Made by a program: the position numbers and the translations under genes. The notes below the pieces were generated by a model that worked only from the letters and a program-made list of their open reading frames with translations, did no database searches and was not told the origin of the DNA. A stretch of DNA of 64,000 bases from NCBI RefSeq assembly GCF_006539865.1, contig NZ_BJNV01000010.1, positions 62,001 to 126,000 on the forward strand, read 5' to 3'. Shown here in pieces: positions 10,080 to 18,598 of the stretch. The stretch's first letter is position 1, and every line of letters begins with the position of its first letter. Source of the DNA: Zoogloea ramigera. Its GTDB lineage: Bacteria > Pseudomonadota > Gammaproteobacteria > Burkholderiales > Rhodocyclaceae.

Positions 10080-10898
10080 TCAGTCGTCGATGCCGATATC
10101 GTCGTCTTCTTCGTTCAGTGTCCAGTGCTCTCGAAGGAAGTCCGGCAGGCCTGCATCGTAGATTTCCAGGGCTCTGGCGAAGGCCTCGCGGCGCTGGTGG
10201 CCGCGCTTCCCCAAGTGCTTGGCGAGGATGTTGGCGAACTGCTGCGCCTCTTTCTCGATTCGGTCGTCCCAGTCGATTTCCTCGACCTCCTGGCCTTGGG
10301 CAAGCATCCGTGCTTGGTGCCAGTTGAGTTCGCTCGGGTCGCGGTCGGGGTGCAACTGGGCGAGCTTTGCCCGGACCTCGCGCATTGTGGCGACCGTGCG
10401 GACGCTGGCGCCGGATAGCTCTGCCACCTTGGCCTTGGAGAACGAGGTCTCCGCGAGGGTAAGCCGCCATGCGGTCTCGGTCTTCTCACGACTGCTCATG
10501 GTGAGCTTGTCGCGGGTGTTCCCTTCGGCCGCTCGGGCAGCGGCCGCTTCAAGGGGGCCGCTGAAGACCTCGACCGGAACGGCATGATGGCCCTTGCCGG
10601 CGCTACGGTAGGCTGCAATCCGATGATGTCCGTCAATACAGGCCCACCACTTACCGTCCCACCAGACGGTGATGGGGGCCAAGTCCTTGCCATGCTGGGG
10701 CGCCTTCGCCAATTCCTTGATATGCGCCTCGCTGACGTGCTTCAGGGGCTGCCGATGTTGGAACACCGGAATGTGGAGGCGGATTTCCTCGGGGCTGAGG
10801 TATTGCGGTGGCGTCTCCGGGGCCGGGTGGCCCTGCATGACCTGTGCCGCCAGTGCGTTCAATGCGGCCAGAAAGCTCGGCTCTTCTTTTACTCTCAC
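10080..10898 (-). CDS. ParB/Spo0J-family N-terminal (ParB-like nuclease) domain protein
   Basis: The 272-residue protein starts at GTG 10898 with GGAG 8 bases upstream. Residues 33-115 form a ParB/Srx-fold domain, with the phosphate-binding box as DGHHRIAAYRSAG. A helix-turn-helix follows at about 150-180 (FSKAKVAELSGASVRTVATMR), and the tail is strongly acidic (EEDDDIGIDD). No ParA partner is present in the window, so plasmid-type partitioning is unlikely. Relatives on genomic islands act as regulators or CTP-dependent DNA-binding proteins. It is the last gene of the leftward block, 47 bp after the zinc-ribbon gene. Confidence 0.8.
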   Translation of the reverse strand: MRVKEEPSFLAALNALAAQVMQGHPAPETPPQYLSPEEIRLHIPVFQHRQPLKHVSEAHIKELAKAPQHGKDLAPITVWWDGKWWACIDGHHRIAAYRSAGKGHHAVPVEVFSGPLEAAAARAAEGNTRDKLTMSSREKTETAWRLTLAETSFSKAKVAELSGASVRTVATMREVRAKLAQLHPDRDPSELNWHQARMLAQGQEVEEIDWDDRIEKEAQQFANILAKHLGKRGHQRREAFARALEIYDAGLPDFLREHWTLNEEDDDIGIDD

Positions 10899-10945
10899 TG
10901 CAAGTTCTCCAGGGCCTCGACAAGGGCCGCTTGTTGGTTCTTGGT

Positions 10946-11560
10946 CTACTCGTTCTCTCGCTGCTCCAGGCGGGCCACATAAAGCCCCGCCACGCCGAAG
11001 GCGGCCTTGATGTGTTCTGCGATGACCGCCAGCGTCCGGGGCGCCACATCGCGATAGACGCGCTTCGTCCGCTTTGCCTTGTCGTCCCAGTAGGTGCCCG
11101 CGTTGGTGTCGGTCAAGGCCCGTGCGCGTCTCGCTAGCTGGGCATCGAAGGCGGCATCGGACTTGAAGCGCCTGGGCTGCTCTTCCTGCATGAGGAACAG
11201 GGCGAGGACGGTCTCCGTCAGCGTCTCCACGGGCACCTCGCGGGCCAGCTTCACGAGTTCCTGGCCGGCTTCCCGCTCATGGGACATGAAGGCGCGGCCT
11301 CGCAGGGCCTCCGCCTCCTGGGCCTTGGCCGCGTCGATGACCACGCCCCAGCGCTGGGCAAGGATGCTCCAGGCCTGATTGCCTTGGTTCTTCTCCATCC
11401 GCAGTCTGACCCTCTGGCGGTAGGGCGCGAGTTCTTGAACGGTGACACCGGTCTGCTCGGGATGGCCGTGACGGCGCCGGATGGCCTTGTGTCGATTGCA
11501 GAGGGCGCCGAAGCCGGCTGCCGTCTCGGGGCACTGGGAAACGCTACAGGGTCTGCTCAT
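10946..11560 (-). CDS. Hypothetical protein with N-terminal cysteine/histidine (zinc-ribbon-like) motif
   Basis: The protein has 204 residues from ATG 11560 with AAGGAG just upstream. The N-terminus has CSVSQCPETAAGFGALCNRH, a C-x4-C-x10-C-x2-H arrangement that could bind zinc, followed by basic residues (KAIRRRHGHP). The remainder is charged and mainly helical and matches no family I recognise. It sits between the resolvase and the ParB-like gene on the same strand of the element, so it may be a DNA-binding accessory protein. The function is unknown. Confidence 0.65.
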   Translation of the reverse strand: MSRPCSVSQCPETAAGFGALCNRHKAIRRRHGHPEQTGVTVQELAPYRQRVRLRMEKNQGNQAWSILAQRWGVVIDAAKAQEAEALRGRAFMSHEREAGQELVKLAREVPVETLTETVLALFLMQEEQPRRFKSDAAFDAQLARRARALTDTNAGTYWDDKAKRTKRVYRDVAPRTLAVIAEHIKAAFGVAGLYVARLEQRENE

Positions 11561-11669
11561 GGGCTCCTTCGCGGGGAAATTCGTACCCGTCCCCTGGCAC
11601 GGACAGGCACGGAAAAGAATTGAAGTAGTGACGGTGCTCGCGGCTGTTGGCTCGGCGAGCTGTGGGCGG

Positions 11670-12248
11670 TCAGGTTTGCGGCGCCTTCATGAGCCGCTGG
11701 AGGGTCGATAGCGCAATGCCCAGCTCCGCCGCGACCTTCCGCCAGCTCATGCCCTGGCTGAACAGGTCGGCAGCCTTGGCCCGCACGTCGGGGGCTGTCT
11801 TCGGCGGCCGTCCCAGCTTGAAGCCCTCGGCCTTCTTCTGGGCGAGCTTGGCCTTCGTCCGCTCCGAAATGATTTGCCGCTCGAACTGGCTGATGGCCGC
11901 GAGCATGTTCAAGGTGAGCTGCGACTGAGCCGAGCCGTCGAGCTTGCCCAGCCCCAGCACTTCGAGGGTGATACCGGCTTTGGCGAGGTCTTCCACTGTG
12001 GCGATCACGTCCAGCACGTTCCGGCCCAGCCGGTCGAGCTTGGCGACGACCAGCGTATCGCCAGCGGTCAGGCGGCTCCGAAGGTGCGCAAACTGGGGGC
12101 GCTCAAGGGCCGGCACTTTACCCGAGACGCCGTGCTCCACATAGACCCGGTCCGGCTCGATGACATGGCCGGCGTTGGTGATTTCACGAAGCTGCTGCTC
12201 CGTGGTCTGCTCGGTCGTCGAGACCCGTAGGTAGGCGAAGGTGGGCAT
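11670..12248 (-). CDS. Serine recombinase (resolvase/invertase family)
   Basis: The 192-residue protein starts at ATG 12248; the frame is open further upstream but the family N-terminus is MPTFAYLRVSTTEQ. The catalytic Ser10 lies in YLRVSTTEQ. The conserved KLDRLGRN and the E helix (SQFERQIISERTKAKLAQKK) are present, and the C-terminus is a helix-turn-helix (SWRKVAAELGIALSTLQRLMK). The size fits small resolvases or invertases such as those of Tn3 elements. Upstream lies a cluster of TACCG/CGGTA repeats (12293-12381) that would suit a resolution site and autoregulated promoter. Whether it resolves, inverts or regulates this element is not known. Confidence 0.92.
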   Translation of the reverse strand: MPTFAYLRVSTTEQTTEQQLREITNAGHVIEPDRVYVEHGVSGKVPALERPQFAHLRSRLTAGDTLVVAKLDRLGRNVLDVIATVEDLAKAGITLEVLGLGKLDGSAQSQLTLNMLAAISQFERQIISERTKAKLAQKKAEGFKLGRPPKTAPDVRAKAADLFSQGMSWRKVAAELGIALSTLQRLMKAPQT

Positions 12249-12292
12249 GGCGTGCGGCTCCCGTCTTGTATTTAAAACGGGGTGCATTGTGT

Positions 12293-12381
12293 CGGTACGA
12301 TGTACCGCCGTCAATACCGTGTTTGTCGGTACGGTTTGGCTGTACCGGATTTTGTACCGGCCAACGGTTATATTTCAGTAC
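12293..12381. repeat. Cluster of CGGTAC/GTACCG repeats, candidate resolution (res) site
   Basis: CGGTAC occurs at 12293 and 12327 and GTACCG at 12302, 12342 and 12354. Near-copies ATACCG and CAGTAC lie at 12314 and 12376. Several are paired as inverted repeats, for example CGGTAC-GAT-GTACCG. The cluster lies 45-133 bp upstream of the resolvase start, where resolvases bind their own sites. Confidence 0.5.
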
Positions 12382-12727
12382 AAAACGGCGAGGTTCGGAG
12401 AGGGACCGGTCGGGCGCTCGGGGGAGGGCTGACGTGGCCCTCGATTCAGGTACGACTGATCTTTAGGTAGACACTCGACGTTTGCTGACAGAGCGGTGCT
12501 GTGCGGGGGCGAGGGGGGGGGAAGACTAGTCGCTCTCGAAGAGGGCTGGCCTCTAAGAAATTTCCGCCGAAATTCCTAGGAGAAATCCATTATCTTCCGC
12601 TTTGCTGCTAGCTAGTGGGTTCGCTCATCGTTATGTGGTGGTGGAGCCTTCCTGGTGGTATACTTAAACAGTATCTTTTGATGTCTTCGTCCTTACTGCC
12701 TCGGACAGCTTCGCCACTAGGGAACAT
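12382..12727. other. Non-coding leader of the cargo gene
   Basis: This 346-bp stretch has no convincing gene. Its A/T content rises toward 12600-12700 (for example CTTAAACAGTATCTTTTGATG), where the promoter of the cargo gene probably lies. AGGGA sits 5 bases before ATG 12728. Confidence 0.4.
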
Positions 12728-13741
12728 ATGACACTGCGAGACCAACTGAGCGAACTTCTCCCGGGTCTTCTGCCTGAAAACCCCGACAGTGCCGTTAATG
12801 GAACGTCTCTACTGGAGGCCGTTCGCCCGAGGCTTCAAGGTGAGTATACGGAAGCGACAATTCGACAGCACTTTTCGGTGATGGCTGGTGATCCGACATC
12901 TCCAATAGCGCGGGTGTCTCAGGGACACGGTTACTATCTGCGGGCTGCTACCCCAGTTGTGGAGGCTCAGGATGCGGTGTTGACTGAGGTTGGCGTGGTT
13001 GAGCAACCTGCCGAACAAGATGGCGGGAGGTCTAGTCAGCGGGAGGAGAAATTCCGCGCCTTGTTCATCCGTTATTGCGAAATTGGAAATCGTTTCCCTG
13101 TTCACATAGAGCATACCACTGCTGCAAGGCAGCCCGCAGGCGTAAACAAGTGGAAATTCCCGGATGTAGTTGTTCTGGACTGGGATGTGGGACGTATCTC
13201 TGATGCGGGCTATCAGATTGATCGTGGGCTCTTGGAGGTTAAGCGCAGCCTTGGGGACCAACCGTTCCGTCTTACGAGTGTCGAATTGAAGGTTGGACTA
13301 AGTTTGTCGTCGTTCCGCGAGAGCTTTTTTCAATGTGTGAGTAACTCAAAGTGGGCGCATCATGCGTATTTGGTTACTGCCAATGCGCTTCAAGATGAGA
13401 CGCTCGTGAGGGAGCTACGAAGGCTGGGAACGTCATTTGATATTTCGGTTCTATCCTATGGGCTATCGAACGAGGTGTTGGACCAGTTGCCCAATGCGGA
13501 GGTGATTCTGCGCAGTAATGACCAAGAAATTGAACGGCTTGCTGCTGCTATCTCGATTTCCCGCGTGTCGTCTGGTCGGGCTCGAGAGGCTCTTGACTGG
13601 GAACACATTGAGGACGTCCGGACTCAAAGCGGGGATATTAATGACGTATTCGTCTGGATATCTCGTTGTCTCATTGATGGTCGTCCTTACGCTTTTGATG
13701 ACTTTAAGCAGATAGCCCAGCTTGAGGCTGGATACAGGTAG
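12728..13741 (+). CDS. Predicted winged-helix plus PD-(D/E)XK nuclease protein, possible stand-alone defence gene
   Basis: The 337-residue protein starts at ATG 12728 with AGGGA 5 bases upstream. Residues 1-72 look like a winged-helix domain (SLLEAVRPRLQGEYTEATIR, then a wing GHGYYLRA), similar in layout to the HARE-type domains fused to restriction enzymes. Residues 105-250 fit a restriction-endonuclease-like core: Asp146 in FPDVVVLDW, Glu186-Leu-Lys188 in SVELKVG, and Gln202 in ESFFQCVSNSKW, followed by the strand HHAYLVTA. Base composition is visibly less GC-rich than the neighbours. It has no methyltransferase partner. The nuclease assignment is inference from motif spacing, and the defence role from its position as island cargo. 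Confidence 0.6.
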   Translation: MTLRDQLSELLPGLLPENPDSAVNGTSLLEAVRPRLQGEYTEATIRQHFSVMAGDPTSPIARVSQGHGYYLRAATPVVEAQDAVLTEVGVVEQPAEQDGGRSSQREEKFRALFIRYCEIGNRFPVHIEHTTAARQPAGVNKWKFPDVVVLDWDVGRISDAGYQIDRGLLEVKRSLGDQPFRLTSVELKVGLSLSSFRESFFQCVSNSKWAHHAYLVTANALQDETLVRELRRLGTSFDISVLSYGLSNEVLDQLPNAEVILRSNDQEIERLAAAISISRVSSGRAREALDWEHIEDVRTQSGDINDVFVWISRCLIDGRPYAFDDFKQIAQLEAGYR

Positions 13742-13864
13742 AGCACCTCCAGTTATTGATGTGGGGTTGATTTCGTGACTCTTCGTGGGTACATTGTTGG
13801 GAACATTTCCGAGCGAGGCCTTCGGAAACCCGCGTAGATACTGGGATTGCGGCACTCTCTGCAC
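13742..13864. other. Element tail without a gene
   Basis: The 123 bp between the nuclease stop and attR contain no gene and no obvious terminator stem with a T-run. Confidence 0.3.
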
Positions 13865-13886
13865 AATCCCTCACTCTCCGCCAAGA
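13865..13886 (+). repeat. attR: second copy of the 22-bp tRNA-Ser end
   Basis: This is an exact repeat of 8119-8140. Only the tRNA 3' segment is duplicated, so it is not a second functional tRNA. Confidence 0.9.
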
Positions 13887-13901
13887 CCTAGTTTCAAGCG
13901 C

Positions 13902-13930
13902 AAAGCCCTGAGAAATCAGGGCTTTTTGCT
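13902..13930 (+). terminator. Terminator, probably the original one of tRNA-Ser
   Basis: AGCCCTGA-GAAA-TCAGGGCT (13904-13923) is followed by TTTTTGCTTTT. It directly follows attR, where the tRNA transcript would have ended before integration. Confidence 0.8.
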
Positions 13931-14018
13931 TTTCTACGGCAGCCTGGAATGTTGAGGGTGCTTGATCGGCTTGCTCAGCCACCCCCAGTACTCATCAATA
14001 AGCAGGTTTCAGGATGCG

Positions 14019-14420
14019 CTACAGGCTGGTGCGGGCCAGGAAGCGCTTATAGCCGAGATCACAGTCGCGAACGTGATTCAGGACCAGATCCCTGGCGAGC
14101 TGGGGCAGGCCGGCGATGTCGAATCGATCATGAATCGTCGCGTAGAGCAGGTCGGTCAGACGGCCGCGAAGCGCGTCATGCTCGGCCTGATGTGTCTTGA
14201 AATGAGGGTATCCGAACTCGCGCAGGACGCGCTCCTCGGTTTCGAAGTGTTCGTGAACCAGCGCGGCCAGGTCGTTCAGCAACGCGATGAGGTCGCCTTC
14301 GTTCATGCCGTCCGCACTCCCGAAAAGCCTGTTGCAGAGCAGCAGCAGCCTTTCATGCTGTGCATCCAGAATGGGGTGACCGACACTCAATGCGGGAGAC
14401 CAAGCAGACTCGGGTGACAT
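14019..14420 (-). CDS. Bacteriohemerythrin
   Basis: The 133-residue hemerythrin carries a non-haem di-iron oxygen-binding site. The iron ligands are recognisable in order: His in SVGHPILDAQHERL, HEHFETEERVL, HFKTHQAEHD and the final NHVRDCD. Single-domain bacterial hemerythrins store or sense oxygen and often occur near signalling genes. Here a decayed receiver-domain sequence and a hybrid kinase lie upstream. The protein has no signal peptide or membrane segment. GGA lies upstream of ATG 14420. Confidence 0.93.
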   Translation of the reverse strand: MSPESAWSPALSVGHPILDAQHERLLLLCNRLFGSADGMNEGDLIALLNDLAALVHEHFETEERVLREFGYPHFKTHQAEHDALRGRLTDLLYATIHDRFDIAGLPQLARDLVLNHVRDCDLGYKRFLARTSL

Positions 14421-14606
14421 AACCGGCGTTCCAAAGACTAAAGCTGATTGATTTTAGCCCCACGCACAGGGCGAAAACCGGTACTTGTTGCGCCGCAGAA
14501 CATTTTAACGGTTTATTACAATCGCCTTGATCCTGTCTGCTCGGCAGGCGTTCAGATGCTGTACGCAACCTTGCGGCCAATCCCCGCCTGGCGCCGGATT
14601 CCGGCC

Positions 14607-14765
14607 GCCAACGATCCACTCCCGGAGTCTGGCGAGCAGCTGATCGAGCCCAACAGGCGTGCCCAGATGGTCGCTCAAGCCCGCGGCGAGGCATTGCCCG
14701 TGGTCCTCGAGCATGACGCTGACGATCATCTCAATGATCCTGGAAATCGCGGCCGGACGCGTCCG
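14607..14765 (-). pseudogene. Remnant of a response-regulator receiver domain
   Basis: On the minus strand the translation MLEDHGQCLAAGLSDHLGTP and the following LDQLLARLREWI closely match the end of REC domains. Compare [20 protein letters not shown] in the neighbouring hybrid kinase. The active-site Asp region upstream is missing, the usual KP is TP, and the surrounding frame is interrupted, so this is probably a fragment of a lost hybrid kinase or regulator. It lies in the 593-bp stretch 14421-15013, which holds no other convincing gene. Confidence 0.6.
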
Positions 14766-15013
14766 ATCGGCTCGACAACGACTGCGCACCTTGATTGGTG
14801 TGCGTTTGAAACCGCAGCGATCCCGCGCATCTCGTGGGCCCTTCGCTAAAGCTCCCGGGCGGCGTGCCGTTCTTCCATAAAGCCCCTGCAGATGCACGAT
14901 AATAGGCTTGTTTGCCCCGGAATCCGGTTGTTGGCTGATCGTTGGCGCGTCGCCCGGGCAGGGGCCCATGAGCAAACAATTCACGCTCGGTTGCACCGCC
15001 CGGATGGATCCAG

Positions 15014-18000
15014 ATGCCCCCAGTTTTCAGTAGGTTTTCGCTCAGCAGACGTTTGTGGCTCGTGCTGCTCGTAGCGATCGTTCCGCTTGCAGCGCTGACC
15101 TTCCACGATTACCGGGCAAATCGTGCCAAGGCGGTCGAGGACATCGAACTCCACGCGAGGCTGCTGGTGCAGCGGGTGCAGGTGGAGGAGGCTGCGGCTC
15201 AGCGCCAGGTCCGCCAGCTGCTGGCCTCGATGGCGATGGCCAACGACATGGCCGGCCTCGACCCAGGCGCCTGCAATGCGCTGGCCCAGCGGCTTTCCAG
15301 GTCGGTGGACGACATTTCCAACCTCGGTGCGGTCACGGCGGACGGCAAGGTCTTCTGCAGCTCGCTGCCCGATGCACGGCCCGTCGATGTGTCGGATCGG
15401 GTCTGGTTTCATGACGTCCGTACCGCACCGGGGCTGACCCCCGGACAGTTCGTGATCGGCAAGATGTCGGGCAAGCCTGGCATCACGTTTGGCTATCCGC
15501 TGCGTGACGGCGCGGGAAACTTCCTGGCAGCCGTCTTCGCAGCGACAAACATCCGCTGGTTCGACCGCCTCACCACCAGCTATCAGCTGCCAACCGGGTG
15601 GACATCCGTCCTGTTCAGCGCCGACGGCGAAGCCATCTCGCGCTTCCCCGAGCCTGAAAAGTGGCGCACCGCCAGATTGCCGGAAGAAAGCCGACGGGCG
15701 CTGGTGGCGGCGATCAAGGCAAACCAGCGTCGCGTCCTGATGACCGGGCTGGATGGCGTAGAGCAGCTGTTCGTCCTCGAGCCCGTGCGCATCGCCAACA
15801 GCGCTCTGATCGTAAGCGTCGCGGCCCCGATAAATCAGGTCGTCGCGCAGATCGACCAGGGCTTGTGGCTGAGCTTCAGCCTGCTCGCGGTCACAACGCT
15901 CGTCTCATTGCTGCTGGCCCGTTACCTGCTGCACCGTTTCGTGGAAAACGGCATCAAGAGGCTGAACACCGCCGCGCAAGGTGTCAGCGCCGGGCGCTTC
16001 GACACCCGCCTTCCCACCGCCGACCTGCCCCCCGAGTTCGCGCATCTCAACGCCAGCTTCAACGCGATGGTCCAGGAGCTTGAGCGCAGGGCAGGGCAGG
16101 AGCACGCCAATCAGCTGGCCCTCAAGCATCTGAACCACGACCTCGAGGCGCGGATGAGCGAGCTCGCCCAGAGCGAATCCCGCTACCGCCGCTTCTTCGA
16201 GAACAGCAGTTCCGTGATGCTCATCATCGACCCACACGATGGAGCCATCATAGACGCCAACAAGGCCGCGTCCCGTTTTTACGGCTGGTCACAGCGGGAG
16301 CTCCTGGCGATGAACATCTCGCAGATCAACACCATGACCCCGGACGAGCTGCACAATGAAATGCAGCGGGCCCACGCGACTGCGACGAGTCACTTCAGCT
16401 TCCGGCATCGCCGCGCCGACGGTTCGATCCGGCATGTCGAATCCTTCTGTGGGCCAATCGACATCGGTGATCGCCGGCTGCTTTACTCCATCGTCCATGA
16501 CGTCACCGAGCGGCACAAGGCTGAAGCCGAACTGCGCAAACTCTCGATGGCCATCGAGCAAAGCCCCGAGAGCATCGTCATCACCAACCTCGAAGCCACG
16601 ATCGAGTATGTCAATGAAGCCTTCGTGAGGGCGACCGGCTACCAGCGTGAAGAAGTCATCGGCCAGAACCCGAAGATCCTCCACTCCGGCCAGACCTCGA
16701 AGGAAGAACACGCGGCCCTGTGGGCGGCGCTGTCAAAAGGGCAAACCTGGAAAGGGGAGTTCATCAACCGGCGCAAGGACGGCAGCGACTACGTCGAGTT
16801 TGCGGTGATCAGTCCGGTCTTCGACACCGACGGGCAGGTGACGCACTACGTCGCCGTCAAGGAAGACATCACCGAAAAGAAACGCCTGGCCGTCGAACTC
16901 GACCACTACCGGGAGCACCTGGAAGAAGTGGTGATGTCCCGGACCGAGGAGCTCGAACAGGCCAAGACGCAGGCCGAGGCCGCAAACCGGGCCAAGAGCG
17001 CCTTCCTGGCCAACATGAGCCATGAGATCCGCACCCCGATGAACGCCATCATCGGGGTATGCCACCTGATGCAGCACAAGCCGGGGCGTAACGACGAGGA
17101 TGTGGAATATCTGCACAAGATCGACACCTCGGCCCGGCACCTGCTCACCATCATCAACGACATCCTCGATCTGTCGAAGATCGAATCCGGGCGGCTCGAG
17201 CTCGAGAAGGTCGACTTTTCGGTAGCCGCCGTGCTCGACCAGGTCCGCTCCATCATCTCCGAATCGGCCCGATCCAAGCAGCTCGCGGTGGAGGTCGCCT
17301 GCGAGTCGGCGCCCCTGTGGGTGCAGGGCGACGTCACGCGGTTCCGGCAGGCCTTGCTCAATCTGGCCAGCAATGCCGTCAAGTTCACCGCATCCGGGTC
17401 GATCGTCATCCGCGCCCGCCTGGTCGCCCAAGCGGCCGGCACGCTCACCATCCGGGCCGAGGTCCAGGATACCGGGATCGGCCTAAGCAAGGACGCGCAG
17501 GCCAATCTGTTCCAGAGCTTCGTACAGGCCGACGCGTCAACAACCCGCCGGTTTGGCGGAACGGGCCTCGGGCTGGCGATCACCCGCCGCCTGGCCGCCT
17601 TGATGGGGGGCGAGGCGGGGGTCGAGAGCGAGCCCGGCGTCGGCAGCACATTCTGGTTCAGCCTCACGGTGGAGGAGGGGCGCAGCACCAACACCACCGC
17701 CAGCGAGACACCCGACACTGCGCAATTGATCGAGAAGCTGCAAGCCTGTGCCGGACGATTCCGCCTTCTCGTCGTGGATGACGAGGATATCAATCGGGAG
17801 GTCGCCATCGAACTCCTCAAGTCGGCCGGCCTGCAGGCCGACACCGCGGTGGATGGCATCGAGGCGTTGGAGAAGGTGAAAGCCACCGACTACGCGCTGG
17901 TGCTCATGGACATGCAGATGCCGCGCCTCGACGGCGTCGAAGCCGCCCGCCAGATCTGCGCCCTCGCCGGGCGGCCGCGCACACGCATCATCGCCATGAC

Positions 18001-18556
18001 CGCCAACGCCTTCTCCGAAGACCGGGCGCGTTGCCTAGCCGCCGGCATGGTGGATTTCGTCACCAAGCCAGTCGACCCGCAGATGCTCTACGGCGTCATC
18101 CTCAAATGGCTCAACGAACCCGCGGCGCTGGCCGGCGAGCCCCAAAACCCCCATACTGCGCCAGCCGCTCAGCAGCCCCATTTCCCGCAGCCCTGCGCCT
18201 CGGCCGCCCTGCAGGCGCTCGCAGCCAGCCCCTTGATCGATGTGGATTACGCCCTCAAGAACCTGGGCGGCAAGGAAGCGCTGCTGCTGCGACTCGTCAA
18301 GCAGTTCGTCCTGTCAAACGGCAACGCCCTCGACACCCTCAAGGCGCACCTGCAAGCAGGCGACCGGGTTTCGGCCCGGCGTGTCGCGCACTCCCTAAAG
18401 GGGTCGGCCGCCACGCTGGGAATGCGCGCCTTGAGAGAGAGCGCCGCAAGACTGGAAGCCGCCTTGATGGACGGCGGCGAACTGGAGACGCTGGTGGACG
18501 ATCTCGACAGGCGCCTCCAGGAGGTCATCGCCACACTGCAGCCCATCAGCACCTGA
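15014..18556 (+). CDS. Hybrid sensor histidine kinase (sensor-HAMP-PAS-PAS-HisKA-HATPase-REC-Hpt)
   Basis: This 1180-residue membrane kinase has TM1 at about 13-31, a periplasmic Cache-type sensor to about 280, TM2 at 282-305 and a HAMP linker. Two PAS domains follow (about 385-500 and 510-630), with a coiled linker. The HisKA phosphoacceptor is His670 in SHEIRTPMN. The HATPase shows [16 protein letters not shown] and GTGLGLAI. The receiver has Asp966 in [11 protein letters not shown], and the Hpt domain has His1126 in [12 protein letters not shown]. All phosphorelay residues are present, so an intramolecular His-Asp-His relay is expected. The signal and downstream regulator are unknown. The helicase gene starts 43 bp after it. 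Confidence 0.95.
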   Translation: MPPVFSRFSLSRRLWLVLLVAIVPLAALTFHDYRANRAKAVEDIELHARLLVQRVQVEEAAAQRQVRQLLASMAMANDMAGLDPGACNALAQRLSRSVDDISNLGAVTADGKVFCSSLPDARPVDVSDRVWFHDVRTAPGLTPGQFVIGKMSGKPGITFGYPLRDGAGNFLAAVFAATNIRWFDRLTTSYQLPTGWTSVLFSADGEAISRFPEPEKWRTARLPEESRRALVAAIKANQRRVLMTGLDGVEQLFVLEPVRIANSALIVSVAAPINQVVAQIDQGLWLSFSLLAVTTLVSLLLARYLLHRFVENGIKRLNTAAQGVSAGRFDTRLPTADLPPEFAHLNASFNAMVQELERRAGQEHANQLALKHLNHDLEARMSELAQSESRYRRFFENSSSVMLIIDPHDGAIIDANKAASRFYGWSQRELLAMNISQINTMTPDELHNEMQRAHATATSHFSFRHRRADGSIRHVESFCGPIDIGDRRLLYSIVHDVTERHKAEAELRKLSMAIEQSPESIVITNLEATIEYVNEAFVRATGYQREEVIGQNPKILHSGQTSKEEHAALWAALSKGQTWKGEFINRRKDGSDYVEFAVISPVFDTDGQVTHYVAVKEDITEKKRLAVELDHYREHLEEVVMSRTEELEQAKTQAEAANRAKSAFLANMSHEIRTPMNAIIGVCHLMQHKPGRNDEDVEYLHKIDTSARHLLTIINDILDLSKIESGRLELEKVDFSVAAVLDQVRSIISESARSKQLAVEVACESAPLWVQGDVTRFRQALLNLASNAVKFTASGSIVIRARLVAQAAGTLTIRAEVQDTGIGLSKDAQANLFQSFVQADASTTRRFGGTGLGLAITRRLAALMGGEAGVESEPGVGSTFWFSLTVEEGRSTNTTASETPDTAQLIEKLQACAGRFRLLVVDDEDINREVAIELLKSAGLQADTAVDGIEALEKVKATDYALVLMDMQMPRLDGVEAARQICALAGRPRTRIIAMTANAFSEDRARCLAAGMVDFVTKPVDPQMLYGVILKWLNEPAALAGEPQNPHTAPAAQQPHFPQPCASAALQALAASPLIDVDYALKNLGGKEALLLRLVKQFVLSNGNALDTLKAHLQAGDRVSARRVAHSLKGSAATLGMRALRESAARLEAALMDGGELETLVDDLDRRLQEVIATLQPIST

Positions 18557-18598
18557 TCGAACCCGAACGGGCGCGCCCAAGCACGCGCCCGCAATCAA

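Larger units (their letters stand above)
8119..13886. mobile_element. Integrative element (about 5.75 kb) in tRNA-Ser(GCU)
   Basis: The element is bounded by a 22-bp direct repeat of the tRNA 3' end. It has a tyrosine integrase adjacent to the tRNA, and a serine resolvase, a ParB-like protein and a zinc-ribbon-type protein in a leftward block. A cargo gene of visibly lower GC with a nuclease signature lies at the distal end. There are no capsid, packaging or conjugation genes, so it must be mobilised in trans or be a relic. The distal repeat is followed by its own terminator (13902-13930), probably the ancestral tRNA-Ser terminator. Confidence 0.85.

Noticed and set aside
10080-10898. Plasmid partition system (parAB)
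   Set aside because: There is no ParA ATPase or centromere-like array nearby; only a ParB-like domain is present.
12293-12381. CRISPR array
   Set aside because: The repeats are 6-7 bp, palindromic and irregularly spaced; there are no spacers of constant length and no cas genes.
13865-13886. A second tRNA-Ser gene
   Set aside because: Only the last 22 bases of the tRNA and flank are present; there is no anticodon arm.
14448-14849. Plus-strand 133-residue frame opposite the receiver remnant
   Set aside because: No recognisable motif, while the minus strand retains a receiver-domain signature.
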